Part shown: positions 1 to 9,232 of the stretch, in pieces
Numbering within the stretch: the first letter of the stretch is position 1
Layout of the letters: each line of letters starts with the position of its first letter
Assembly (NCBI GenBank): GCA_039619475.1
Contig: CM077115.1
Span: 224,499,064 to 224,563,063, forward strand
Direction of reading: 5' to 3'
DNA length: 64,000 nt
Origin: Icerya purchasi
Taxonomy: Eukaryota > Arthropoda > Insecta > Hemiptera > Monophlebidae
Position numbers and translations under genes: made by a program
Notes under the pieces: generated by a model
Seen by the model: the letters and a program-made list of their open reading frames with translations, nothing else
Databases searched by the model: none
What the model was told of the DNA's origin: nothing

Positions 1-1
1 A

Positions 2-1861
2 AACGTGGGCAATTTCATCCTTAACTTTCTTTCTGATAGGGCGATCCGAGTTAGGATTGGCTCTAAAATATCTTCCTCCTTCCTTATCGAAAATGGTATT
101 CCGCAAGGCTCAGCGCTGAGCGTAACATTGTTTATATTATACATAAATGATATGGCAGATTGTATACGGCCGCCAGTTACATCCCGCTTATATATTGATG
201 ATCTTAATATATCCCTTCCTTCTAACCTTCCGTCCAATGCGAGATCAATCCTTCAATCAACAATCAATAACTTGGAAATATGGGCTGATAACAATGGCCT
301 GGAATTCTCTCCGACAAAATCCGTATGTGTGAAATTTCACAAGAGACGCCGGCATGATCCCGATTCCGACATAACTCTTTTCCTAAGGAATTCACCACTC
401 CCGTTGCTCCACACAATTAAATTCTTGGGTCTTGTGTTTGATGAAAAACTGTCCTGGTCACATCACATTCACCATCTTAAAAATAAATGCATGAAATCCT
501 TAAATATACTAAAATGTCTGTCAAATCCGAAATATAGCATAGATCCTAAGCTCCTGCTAACTGTGTACAAATCTCTCACTTTAAGTAAATTGACCTATGG
601 CTGCCAAGTTTATTCCTCGTCAAACAAAGCACTCCTTAAATCACTTGACACAATCCATCATACTGCTATACGAATTATCTTGGGAGCGCATAGGACGTCG
701 CCATCGTTGGAAATCTGTTCACTAGCGGGCATCCCACCCTTAACGGTTATCCGAAATTCTTATGAATTCAGAGATTTATTTTACTGTTACCAAGCTAAAT
801 TACGCCACAACGATAATTTAGAAATCCCACTACCGTCTTTTCCAAACGATCCCCTCCCCAGTGTACTAGCCCTCCTTAAGGAAAGAGGAATTAACTGGAA
901 CTCTGACCTTGCACATCAGCATGTTGAACTCCCCTGGGAGGATACTCCGATTGTTGCAGATTTATCTCTGCTGAGCGATCGCTCGGACCAGGATGTCATT
1001 CTGCCGTCCCAGTACGTGGCGGAAAAAATGCAACTTTTTCCCAGCTACAGACAGCTGTATACAGATGGTGCCAAAGCAAACCCCCTCAATGGGTCCTCGC
1101 CGGTGGCTTGCGCCTACGAGGTGGAGGGAGTTGTTCATGCGGTTCGGCTCCACGACTTCTGTTCAGTGCTGGAGGGGGAGCTGTATGGTATTTTCTTCTG
1201 CTTGAGAGAATATCTGCAGTCTTACCCCCAACGTCGAAATGCATTTCTAATCACAGATTCCTTGCAATCGATTAGGACACTCCAGACACCTAAAACCTCT
1301 CACACATTATCTCGAAAAATAAAGCGCATCATTAACGTGCTTTTCCGGGCTGGCTCACAGGTAACATGCTTGTGGGTCCCGGGTCATACCGGTGTGCCGG
1401 GGAATGAGCGTGTGAACTTGGCTGCTAAGGCAGCAACATATAGTCCAATGCCCGAAGGTGCCCCTCTGCCTCAGCTGGGGCCACCCTTTTTTCAGCAACA
1501 TAAAGCAGAGACATGGGAAATTATGTGGTCGGCTCACACATCATGGCTGCGATCCATTAAGGTGAGCACTGAGCCTTGGTGGCCACCGATATCCATGTCC
1601 CGCAGAGAGTTTGCAGCTTTAATTAGACTCCGCATAGGGCACACAGCAATATCCTACAACTATTTGCTGGAAGGAACATCTCCTCCCTCTGTCTGTTCCA
1701 TATGCAATTCCCCAATTTCACCAACCGCTGAACACGTTCTGGAACATTGCCTGCCTGCAGGCACCACCAACTTACCGACGGTTGCGTTGTCAAACGAACC
1801 AAAACAGGTCCAGGACATACTAAACCATATTAGAGCGGCTAACATATTAAAACACTTCTGA
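2..1861 (+). CDS. Non-LTR retrotransposon ORF2 fragment: reverse transcriptase plus RNase H, open at window edge
   Basis: The frame is open from the first bases to a TGA at 1859-1861, giving at least 618 codons with no stop or frameshift, so this is a young copy. Residues are numbered from the GTG at position 5. Reverse transcriptase signatures are PQGS (33-36) and the active-site box YIDD (63-66), followed by thumb-type sequence. An RNase H domain follows, with D354 (YTDGA), E392 (GELYG) and D418 (ITDS). The usual fourth Asp, after GNER, is Asn471. The C-terminus carries a zinc-knuckle-like C564-x2-C567-x9-H577-x4-C582. RT plus RNase H plus this knuckle is typical of I-, R1- or LOA-related LINEs that copy their own RNA at a nicked target. 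The endonuclease and finger parts of RT would lie left of the window. The same family recurs, decayed, at 18320-19080 on the minus strand (shared STEPWW and RxGHTA motifs). Exact clade is uncertain. Confidence 0.9.
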   Translation, partial: NVGNFILNFLSDRAIRVRIGSKISSSFLIENGIPQGSALSVTLFILYINDMADCIRPPVTSRLYIDDLNISLPSNLPSNARSILQSTINNLEIWADNNGLEFSPTKSVCVKFHKRRRHDPDSDITLFLRNSPLPLLHTIKFLGLVFDEKLSWSHHIHHLKNKCMKSLNILKCLSNPKYSIDPKLLLTVYKSLTLSKLTYGCQVYSSSNKALLKSLDTIHHTAIRIILGAHRTSPSLEICSLAGIPPLTVIRNSYEFRDLFYCYQAKLRHNDNLEIPLPSFPNDPLPSVLALLKERGINWNSDLAHQHVELPWEDTPIVADLSLLSDRSDQDVILPSQYVAEKMQLFPSYRQLYTDGAKANPLNGSSPVACAYEVEGVVHAVRLHDFCSVLEGELYGIFFCLREYLQSYPQRRNAFLITDSLQSIRTLQTPKTSHTLSRKIKRIINVLFRAGSQVTCLWVPGHTGVPGNERVNLAAKAATYSPMPEGAPLPQLGPPFFQQHKAETWEIMWSAHTSWLRSIKVSTEPWWPPISMSRREFAALIRLRIGHTAISYNYLLEGTSPPSVCSICNSPISPTAEHVLEHCLPAGTTNLPTVALSNEPKQVQDILNHIRAANILKHF

Positions 1862-1951
1862 TCCTGCACTGATCCATGTGCTGTAATAATCCCGGTAATT
1901 ACACACAGCACATGGACCATACAAATTTAGAGGGAAAAAAAAAAAAAAAAA
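1862..1951 (+). other. 3' UTR of the LINE with 12-bp stem-loop and poly(A) tail
   Basis: Between the stop codon and a 17-base A run (1935-1951) lies a perfect inverted repeat, TCCATGTGCTGT at 1873-1884 and ACAGCACATGGA at 1905-1916, with a 20-base loop. LINE reverse transcriptases often recognise a 3' stem-loop in their RNA, so this is a plausible recognition structure (inference). The A run marks the 3' end of the insertion. Confidence 0.65.
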
Positions 1952-1961
1952 TGTTAGGATA

Positions 1962-2113
1962 GGATTTTTGTGATTATGTTTTTTTTGTGTTGATGCCAGT
2001 AAGAATTACGTTGTAAATTTTGATCATTTTATACAAAGTATAGAAGAGAAAGAAACAGAAATGAAATCAAGAGGGGTCAAGGGGCACAACCCCTTGCGAG
2101 GCCAAAAAGGCCG
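1962..2113 (+). repeat. Direct repeat, copy 1
   Basis: About 150 bases starting GGATTTTTGTGATTAT and ending in a CCCCTTGCGAGGCCAAAA motif then AAGGCCG. A second, diverged copy in the same orientation sits at 2321-2466. Each copy runs into a TA-rich microsatellite. The C/G-rich end can fold. It may be the 3' end of a short retroelement, but I do not recognise the family. Confidence 0.7.
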
Positions 2114-2115
2114 AG

Positions 2116-2117
<2 letters not shown>

Positions 2118-2162
<45 letters not shown>
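2118..2162. repeat. (TA)n microsatellite
   Basis: About 22 uninterrupted TA units directly after direct repeat copy 1. Confidence 0.95.
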
Positions 2163-2166
<4 letters not shown>

Positions 2167-2174
2167 AGGTATAC

Positions 2175-2215
2175 ATTAATTACAAAGTAATTCTTAGGAT
2201 GATGGCCCCCATTAG
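2175..2215. repeat. Short dispersed repeat (copy of 9233-9270)
   Basis: The string ATTAATTACAAAGTAATTCT followed by TAGG and then CCCCCATTAG recurs at 9233-9270 with one substitution and a small gap. A weaker echo is at 2289-2315. Each full copy follows a TA-rich run. At 9233 it lies immediately before hAT transposase sequence, so it may belong to that transposon (inference). Confidence 0.55.
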
Positions 2216-2320
2216 ATTTTGTAAAGAAAAAATGTCACAAAAAGTGTCTTCATTTTATGTAACGAAAGTTAAATGTTAAATGAAAAAGTCATTCTTAATC
2301 ATGCACCCATTAGATATAGA

Positions 2321-2466
2321 GGATTTTTGTGATTATTTTTTTTTTCGTATCGATGTCGGTTAGAATGGTGTCGTAAATTTTGATTATTTTATACAAAGTA
2401 TAGAAGAAAAAGAGATAGAAATGTAAGCAAGAGAGGTTAGGGCCCCTTGCGAAGCCAAAATGGCCG
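2321..2466 (+). repeat. Direct repeat, copy 2
   Basis: Diverged second copy of 1962-2113, sharing the GGATTTTTGTGATTAT start, the TTTATACAAAGTATAGAAGA core and the CCCCTTGCGA-GCCAAAA-TGGCCG end. It is followed by short TATATG repeats. The 207 bases between the copies hold the (TA)n tract and the short dispersed repeat; there is no ORF. Confidence 0.7.
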
Positions 2467-2760
2467 TTTTTTATATATGTATATATGTATGCATACATAT
2501 AACTATCCTAATTTTAGTAGGAAAAAAAAAAAAGAATTAGTAATATTAACTCTAACCGTAGAAAATTAGTCATAGACGTAACATCTTACGTAACTACATC
2601 TAATATTTTTTACCAGTTTTGACACGTGTATTGCCAATAGATCTATATGTTTAAAAAAGGTCTCTTATATTTAAAAGTAAAGTAACTTAATATGGAAAAA
2701 TAGATAATCTTAAAGTACTATATATATATATCTGTTTATTTCACTCATTGTTTCTTTTAT
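2467..2760. other. AT-rich DNA, no gene seen
   Basis: About 290 bases of A/T-rich sequence with short TATATG runs and an A run near 2522. No reading frame or recognisable motif. Confidence 0.6.
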
Positions 2761-2812
2761 GTTGTACAGTAATTAATTTTAAATTGGTGTTTAAAATTAA
2801 TTACTGCACAAC
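2761..2812. repeat. 52-base near-perfect hairpin
   Basis: A 23-base left arm (2761-2783, starting GTTGTACAGTAATTAA) and a 23-base right arm (2790-2812, ending TTACTGCACAAC) are reverse complements with one mismatch, separated by the 6-base loop TTGGTG. It could be a palindromic transposon end or, if transcribed, a small hairpin RNA. Confidence 0.8.
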
Positions 2813-2864
2813 CTTAAAGTAATTAATAATCTTGTTTTTACAGAATTTAAATTCTAAAAATTCC

Positions 2865-3725
2865 ATCTATAAGCAACGCTCTTGTCGAAAAATTAAACTC
2901 CATTTTATGCATCGTTCATTATCACTGCAACGTCAATAATCTTCTTCAAAATGTAAATCTTTTCAAATACACACTAACAGATCGTAATAAAATATTCCTT
3001 TTAACTGGTAAATAAAACAGTTATAAACAATATCAAGAATGCTAAGCCCTACGACCATTACAGCGTTGCCACATTCATTTAAAAATCTACTCCTCAATTT
3101 AAACAACTTTTCTTTTTACTTTTAAACCTACTTTTCTTTTCTAATGTATAGCTTTTTCGTACACTATAGCTTATTTTAGTTTACATTTGTTTCTTTAAAA
3201 TAATTTCTTAAAATTATATGCAAGTTTCATCCTATTATTTTCGTCTATTATAAACATTTTATTTTCTCTTCTATTTTTCGCGTTTTATTAGCTTCATCTC
3301 TAGTTTCATAATTGTACTTTAATTTACCAACCAACAAGTTACTATGGCAGTCTGCCCAATGAGCTCCATGGGTGTGGAGCTTGTGTGTCATTATTTCTAA
3401 TTTTATTTGTTTTTTTTTTTTTATTTCTTACTTTATTACATTTTAATCCTAATTATATTAAAAGTAGAAATGGTTTATATGTCTAATAATTAATATGTTT
3501 GAATTCATTTGTAAACATAGGCTAAGTTGTAAACTCGAAATGAATGAAAATGGTATAAAGGTGAAGAAAAAAGGTTTATACGAGTTTATTTTTTAGCCCA
3601 TGTACGTGTAATTTTATATTTCCGCTACTCGCGCTTTTCTGGCGCATATGCGGCGTCCAAATTTAATAATAATATTTGTCTATATTACATATGCAATAAA
3701 ATTGATTTGATTGATTGATTTGATG
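2865..3725 (+). pseudogene. 3' end of a decayed non-LTR retrotransposon: C-terminal coding stub, 3' UTR, (GATT)n tail
   Basis: Frame 2875-3015 encodes a 46-residue stub with a Cys/His cluster (C12, H15, H17, C18) and LTDRNK near its end, resembling the Cys-His tail plus 'LxxER' segment of RNase H-bearing LINEs. The stop is at 3013-3015. The following ~650 bases look like a 3' UTR: a compact GC-rich patch (3341-3400) contains the inverted repeat GAGCTCCA / TGGAGCT, and the stretch ends at CAATAAAATTGATTTGATTG with a short GATT-repeat tail (about 3702-3725), a tail form used by some insect LINEs. No upstream RT was found, so this would be a 5'-truncated copy. The family call rests on short matches and is tentative. 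Confidence 0.4.
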
Positions 3726-3734
3726 TATGATCAA

Positions 3735-4184
3735 GAGACAGCTATGGTAAATTAATTAAAAGTTTTTTTACTAATATTACAACGCGTTTTAAAGATAAAA
3801 ATTTTAATGTGAACTGTTTTATGTGCCAAATACTTACTGGACATGGTTTTCTATTTGTTATTATTTGCATAAATTAAAGATAATTAAAAACAATATATGC
3901 TGTAATTGTGATAATAATGAAACGGAAACTGTTTGTCACATAATATATTCCTAAATATAATGAATTTAGATTACTATACAATCTTGATTGCTCATTGCAA
4001 TTTAATGAGATAGTTCTATTGGAACAATTTCCAACATTCGTATATGAATTATTTAAGAATAAACATATATACGAATAACTACTACCAGTAGACATAAGCT
4101 ATCCGGCAGGTTATCTAAATTTTTTTTTTTATACATATATAATTATATGATTTATTCTTGTAGTTTAAATGAAAAAAAAAAAAA
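3735..4184 (+). pseudogene. R1-like non-LTR retrotransposon C-terminal remnant
   Basis: Plus-strand translation, with stops and shifts, gives CQILTGHGF, then an Ile-rich stretch, then a CNCDNNETVCHII-type knuckle, followed by a continuous run beginning KYNEFRLLYN to about 4078. The TGHG motif followed by a CxxC...H...C knuckle is characteristic of the C-terminus of R1-type and related LINE ORF2 proteins. An A run at 4172-4184 fits a 3' tail. A related remnant on the minus strand at 7240-8010 shows LSGHGNFG and a similar knuckle. The reading frame is broken, so no protein is made. No RT domain remains here. Confidence 0.55.
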
Positions 4185-4189
4185 ATGTC

Positions 4190-4656
4190 ACATATATGTA
4201 TGTATGTATACATCATATCATCTTCTAGTCAACCCAAAGGTTGGTGGGTAACATGGACACGTGCCGGAACTTCACGTGCTCTGGCTAATGCTTTAACCTC
4301 CGCGTATGACCTGCTTCCTTTTATTTCATCCATAAATCTCCTTCGAGGTCTTCCTCTTTGAGTCTTGCCTGTTGTTTTGCCTTCTAATAAGTTGATAATC
4401 CACATTGAGTGGCGTATAACGTGTCTTACGGCCGAATTTCTTCTTCTTTCTATCGTACTTAGTATTTCTCGTTTTTCCTTAACTCTGGATAATACCGTGC
4501 GGTTCGAAATGTTATCCGTTCATTTTGCCGACCACACGTCGAACGCTTCCAGTTTGCATTTGTCTTTCTTTAGCAGCGTCCACGTTTCGCATCCATAAAG
4601 AACACAACGCTGCAAATAAAGCTCTTTATGAAGTGTTTTCTTATTTTCAGATATCT
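4190..4656 (-). pseudogene. Outer RTE-type retrotransposon, 3' part (split by insertion)
   Basis: Read on the minus strand, this gives VLYGCETWTLLKKDK just after the insertion point, then a KRGRPRRRF-type basic motif (as QRGRPRRRFMDEIKG) and ends at LARAREVPARVHVTHQPLG with a TGA at 4229-4231. The YGCETW box, the GRPRRR basic motif and a short ATG-rich 3' tail (4205-4225) are hallmarks of RTE-type LINE proteins. Frames shift at least once. The matching upstream part lies at 6259-6680 on the same strand, separated by a plus-strand RTE. The two halves together form one element that has since been split; it cannot code a whole protein. Confidence 0.8.
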
Positions 4657-4665
4657 ATATTCTTA
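4657..4665. repeat. 9-bp target-site duplication, left
   Basis: ATATTCTTA here is repeated exactly at 6250-6258, flanking the plus-strand RTE. It lies within the coding sequence of the minus-strand RTE, so it dates the plus-strand copy as the later arrival. Confidence 0.75.
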
Positions 4666-6249
4666 AAAGGAGAGTTAGTCCAACAAGAAGAGTCGGATAC
4701 ATTGTTAATTCTAGAATCAGAGGTGGAAGCTGCAATTAAGCAATCTAAAGTAAGAAAAGCAGCAGGACCCGATAACATACAAGTTGAACTCTTGAAAATG
4801 TTGGGACCTACAACAGTCAAAAAGATGGCTAACTTCTTCAATTCAATTTACAGTAGCGGAAAAATGCCCAAAGAATGGTTGGAGTCCAGGTTCATTGCCA
4901 TACCAAAAACCTCAAATACGTCTAAGTGTGATGACCATAGATTGTTAAGTTTTATGAGTCACGTCTTAAAAGTATTCTTGCGCATAATTCATCGACGAAT
5001 ACCAAAAAAATGCGAAGAAAAAATAAGGTAGAACCAATTTGGATTCCGTAATGGTATGGGAACACGAGAAGCACTATTCTGCATGCAAACATTAATATAA
5101 AAATCACTGGAATTTCTGAAACCAGTCTCTATGTCTGTTTTATTGATTTTAATAAGGCATTCGACAAAGTGCTACATGCAGAATTAATGAAAACTTTAAA
5201 AAGTATCGGTATCGATGATGCAGATTTAAGAATTTTACAGTCTCTCCACAAAAATCAACATGCAACAGTACTAATAGACGATCAGCTGACTGGAGTAATA
5301 CCAATACGAAGAGGTGTTAGGCAAGGCTGTGTGCTTTCACCAATGTTATTTAATTTGTGTTCGGAGGTGATATTTGCACAGGCTTTAGAAGAACGGGACA
5401 AAGGAATAAGAATTTGGAGGACAAAAAATTGCAGTGATACGGTTTGCCGATGATACAGCACTGCTGGCGGAGAATATCGAAGACTTGCAGGGACTACTGA
5501 ATTCAGTTGCCCTTGAAAGTGGAAATAAAGGGTTCAGCATAAAGATCAAGAAAACCAAGTTCATGGTGGCCTCAAGATAACTAATTAAAGATAAAAAAAC
5601 TATTTCTTAACGGTAGGGAAATCGAACGGGTAGGAAAATACAAGTATCTAGGTTGTTGGATAACGGAAAATAATGACCCGGACGTAGAAATAACAACGCG
5701 CATCGAGATATCCCGAGGTGTATTTATGAAGATGAAGAATGTACTTTGCGACAGAAAGTTAAATCCGAAAATCAAGAAGAAGGTGCTAAAATGTTATGTA
5801 TGGTCCGTGCTCTTATACGGGTGCGAGACGTGAACAGTAAAAGCACATATGGAAAAGCGCATTTCATCATTTGAAAAGTGGTGTTATCGCCTGATCTGGA
5901 AGATACCATGGACTAGAAAAATGAAAGATGCGCAAGTATTACAATTGATGAAGACGAATCTGATATTAATGGATATAATTAAAAAACGCAAAATTAATTT
6001 CTTTGGACATTTCATGAAAGGACCAACATATCACCTTCTGCACACAATTATGATGGGAGTGGTAGAGGGGAGGAGAGGACGAGGAAGAAGAAGGATTTCT
6101 TGGCTCTAAAATATTAAGCAATGGACTGGAGTTACAAAAGTAGAATAATTGTTCCAGATTGCAAGAAATCGAGACGCATTTCGTCATATGGTGAATCCAT
6201 GAAAAGGGGTTTAGCTATACCCGAATCGGGTTGCACGAAGAAGAAGAAG
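4666..6249 (+). mobile_element. Inner RTE-type retrotransposon, 5'-truncated, frame-broken
   Basis: Starting right after the left duplication, the plus strand encodes reverse transcriptase blocks in order: RKAAGPDNIQVELLK (about 4756-4800), the finger/palm region up to a stop at 5029-5031, IDFNKAFDKVLHAE (about 5140-5180), GVRQGCVLSPMLFN (about 5311-5352), the active site FADD at 5443-5454 (+1 shifted from the previous block), then KKTKFMVASR, YLGCWI-type sequence, YGCET near 5819, and a basic GRRGRGRRRISWL stretch at about 6067-6107. It ends in GAAGAAGAA repeats at 6238-6249. At least three frame changes or stops interrupt it (5029, ~5110, ~5440, 5578), so it is dead. The catalytic FADD is intact in sequence. 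RTE elements lack RNase H, as here. The 5' endonuclease half is missing, the usual result of incomplete reverse transcription. Confidence 0.88.
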
Positions 6250-6258
6250 ATATTCTTA
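6250..6258. repeat. 9-bp target-site duplication, right
   Basis: Exact repeat of 4657-4665 (ATATTCTTA), directly after the GAA-repeat tail of the inner RTE. Confidence 0.75.
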
Positions 6259-6680
6259 GAAGAGAGAAGGCTTAGATTTTTGCTGAATGCATTCTTTGCT
6301 TCGTCTATTCTTCTCCTTATTTCCGGTTCCGATCTGCCATTCTTTTTTTAATCAGGCTGCCGAGATATTCAAATTCCTTTACTTGTTGTACCGTTTTCCC
6401 ATTTATTATTATATTCAACTTATCATCTACTTTTTTGTGACATCTTAGTACTTTAGTTTTCTTTTCATTGATTCTCATATTACATTTGATATTTAACAAT
6501 CTGTTTAGTTCGTTCAGCGACTTTTGCAGTGTTGCTTCGCTATCCGCAATCGGCACTAGTCAGCATATCTAATCGTCTTATATTTTATTCCATTTACTTT
6601 TATTCCTCCATCTCTCTGTCTAAAAAGCACCTCATCGCCTTTTCCACATAAACATGTAGGTATATATTTATAGTATATGT
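6259..6680 (-). pseudogene. Outer RTE-type retrotransposon, upstream part (split by insertion)
   Basis: On the minus strand this reads, from high to low coordinate: a degraded 'IKVNGIKYKTIRYAD' stretch with the active-site Asp pair damaged (about 6560-6640), then an open run of about 79 codons from 6556 to 6317 (LQKSLNELNRLL ... KVKEFEYLGSLI-type thumb sequence), then after a frameshift EIRRRIDEAKNAFSK (about 6260-6320). YLGS and EIRRRI are standard RTE thumb signatures and are continued beyond the insertion by YGCETW in the 4190-4656 part. The element appears 5'-truncated near 6680. Confidence 0.8.
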
Positions 6681-7239
6681 TGCTCACGGCTCGTTCATAT
6701 ATTAATATTCATTAAAATCCTTGTTTATAAATGAAATTATAAGATTTTAAAAACTTTTAAAAAACTGTCAAATTCAGTTTTTTTTTTTTTTTTTTTGGTT
6801 CCCCAGTTCGGACGTTACCGATAGGGCAAGTTTATTATTATATTCTGCGCACAACCATATTATTCAGTGTACTTAATGTATAACATAGTAAGCTTTGACA
6901 ATCTTTAACTTTGTGTGGTGGGTACTTAAAATCTAACACAGAATATTAGAGTAAAGATATAATAAACAATATTGTAAATGTAGCGGTGATGTGATTACTT
7001 AGATACCACTACAATTAGTAAAATATAGTTATATAAATATGTAAATTATAGTATGTGTATAAATGTACCTAGTGGATTATGAGCACAATATACTTACATA
7101 TATTACATCTTATGTATAATAGTTAACATAAATATTACTGTGTATTATTAACTTATTCTAATGCAATTTATGTGGTCAAACTTTTGTATTATAGACTAGA
7201 TAGGTGTTAAACTATACATATTCATAAAAGTAATCATGA
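6681..7239. other. AT-rich DNA, no gene seen; contains a dispersed repeat and a T run
   Basis: Holds the repeat at 6729-6780 and a ~20-base T run around 6779-6797. The remainder is A/T-rich with no frame or motif that I can support. Confidence 0.6.
6729..6780. repeat. Dispersed ~50-bp repeat, copy 1
   Basis: AAATGAAATTATAAGATTTT and the following AAAAACTTTTAAA...ATTCAGTT recur at 8588-8636 in the same orientation with small indels. Confidence 0.7.
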
Positions 7240-8010
7240 AGATTGATCACTCGGTTTCAGGGTTAGTTTTTCCTTCATTAAGGCGTGGAAGTAGGGCAAT
7301 AGTTTGGAAGCATTTGTTTCATCAATGTTTAGGGACATATTTGGGCTAATTTTAAATTGGTTTCTTAAATGATTGGAAAACATTGCAGACGAAGATTGTG
7401 TGTTGGATATTATCTACATTATTTGATGCGCATAACAGACAGTTTGGTGTGTCTGTTATTTTAAATCTGTAGAGATGTTCTCCGAAGTTGCCATGACCTG
7501 AGAGTAACTGGGCATTGGAAAATGTAGTATCAAAATTTTTAATTTTAAGTTTATTTTTTATGTTAGGGAAGAAGTTGTAGGTTTTGCGACCTGTGTCGCA
7601 GCAGTCCCATCTTATCTACCAGATTTTAGTAATTTCATTCATTATATGTTTTTTTAATCAATTTATGGGTGGTGAAGAGCCTCCTAGTATGTCTTGGATG
7701 CAATTATCAGATAGAAATTTCTGAGAATTAACTAGACGTAGATTTTTTACAATCTTATATTCTGATATTATTGCTCGTCCCATAAGAAAAAGGTCTAGTG
7801 GGACGATATTGTCAATAACACATGCAGCTGATGATGAAACAGTTCTATATAAGGACGAAATATTTAATATGAATTTTCTTTGTTGTTTGTTGATATTTGT
7901 AAGTATTTTTTTATTTATATAGGTACTGGAAGCATAGCCATATATTGATTGTATTAAACCTTTATAGAATATATGGTTCTTTCCTTATATCGGAGGCCAT
8001 AATTGTTGGG
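7240..8010 (-). pseudogene. R1-like non-LTR retrotransposon, C-terminal remnant
   Basis: The minus strand, read from about 8010 down, gives IYGYASSTY, QQRKFILNISSLYRTVSSS (the post-RT 'RxxLxRISGAYRTVS' box), AACVIDNIVPLDL, then after a stop WDCCDTGRKTYNFFP, AQLLSGHGNFGEHLYRF and a knuckle CLLCASNNVDNIQHTIFVC. This order (YRTVS box, xGHG motif, CxxC...H...C knuckle) is that of the C-terminal half of R1-clade LINE ORF2. Only a few stops interrupt it, so the frame is still easy to follow. The RT catalytic core is absent, and no poly(A) tail is evident at the low-coordinate end. A related piece lies at 3735-4184 on the other strand. Confidence 0.7.
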
Positions 8011-8279
8011 GTTAAATTCAGTTACATACGTTTTATTTTTTATTATTATGACACGAACATAAATACGTTCAATTTACACAAATCATATGTATAACCTCAA
8101 TTATTAAAAAAAACATATTACACGTAATAAAACATTAAAAATTAAAAAATTTTAAAAATATAAAATTAGTCCAACCGGTTTCATCTTCGACATATTCATA
8201 GACTGATTTTTCATTGTATTTTTTTTTCTTTTTTTTTTTTTTTTTTATTGTATTTTTATTTGTATTGTTCGGTCATTAT

Positions 8280-8585
8280 TAGATGATTAGATTGATATTA
8301 TTATCTTATTTATATCTTGCTTCTTCTTGTATAATGACCTGATTTCCATTTTTATCCTTAATTTCATTACAATTTTCCGTATTTTTCGTTCGATGTTGTT
8401 CCTGTCGTTGTTGAATTTCTTGTTCGCATAATTTGGTATAATGTTGTTTCTTAAGCACTGTTCGTTAAAATATATATTTGCAATAGTTTTTTGAAGTCTG
8501 ATGAGTTCGTATTAATATTTATATATAAGGTACATCGTTTCGATGTTATTCATTATATTTGTTTTTTCTTTCCGTAACCGCACTT
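8280..8585 (-). pseudogene. Degraded coding-like stretch, possibly N-terminal part of a Penelope-like element
   Basis: Minus-strand translation is long and nearly open: MNNIETMYLIYKY, one stop, then ELIRLQKTIANIYFNEQ, CLRNNIIPNYANKKF and a Lys/Arg/Ile-rich helix-like tail up to about 8290. The 'LxKLxxxIAxLxF(L)xxCxxNxxIPxF' pattern resembles the region ahead of the RT in Penelope-like elements. This is recognition by eye on a short stretch; an unrelated Lys-rich AT-driven frame is possible. It is flanked by copies of a ~50-bp dispersed repeat (8588-8636) and a shared AATTCAGTTACATACGTT string at about 8018 and 8630. Confidence 0.3.
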
Positions 8586-8587
8586 TT

Positions 8588-8636
8588 AAATGAAATTATA
8601 AGATTTTAAAAACTTTTAAACTGTTCAATTCAGTTA
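8588..8636. repeat. Dispersed ~50-bp repeat, copy 2
   Basis: Second copy of 6729-6780. It continues into ATTCAGTTACATACGTTACA, which is itself similar to 8018-8045 (ATTCAGTTACATACGTTTTA). Confidence 0.7.
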
Positions 8637-8639
8637 CAT

Positions 8640-9232
8640 ACGTTACATTTTTTATTATTTTAGCTATTTGGTTCCAGAGCTTCGCCCGGATCTATTCTAA
8701 ACTTGCAAATCGATCCTGACACGCATTTAAAAATATAGCAATAATATCCGTATGACGTGAAAGTTTCATTCGCATACATCGCATTATTTTTCTGTATTTA
8801 AATATTCTCGTATTGCATCAATAGAACCAAACGTTCATTGACCAGAAATATTAAAATTATCATCCGCACAACTCTACAATGACTGATGGGGATGTTAATA
8901 AACATAATATTTGAAATCTTCGTGTAAACCATAAATCAATTTATTTCATCACGAAACAAAGACCTTTACTTGTTTTCAGTTTATTGTTTACGACTGTAAA
9001 TTAGTGCATTATTTTTTTTTTACTTCTTAGCAAATACTAAATATAAGCATGATTATTAAACCGGACACGGACATTGCTCATCTTTGTTTAAGAATTAACT
9101 CGTTCGAAAGAGTTTCCTAAAATCTTGACCAATTGATTTCTAGACCCTAAAAAACTTTCACCCTTTAGTTTCAATAAAATCGTTAGACTTGTATTCGAGA
9201 AACCAATTAAATACGATATACATATATAATAT
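8640..9232. other. AT-rich DNA, no gene seen
   Basis: No open frame of note and no recognisable motif; short T runs near 9012. Confidence 0.6.

Noticed and set aside
962..1920. Several 60-86 codon frames inside the LINE ORF on both strands
   Set aside because: Shadows of the long plus-strand coding frame.
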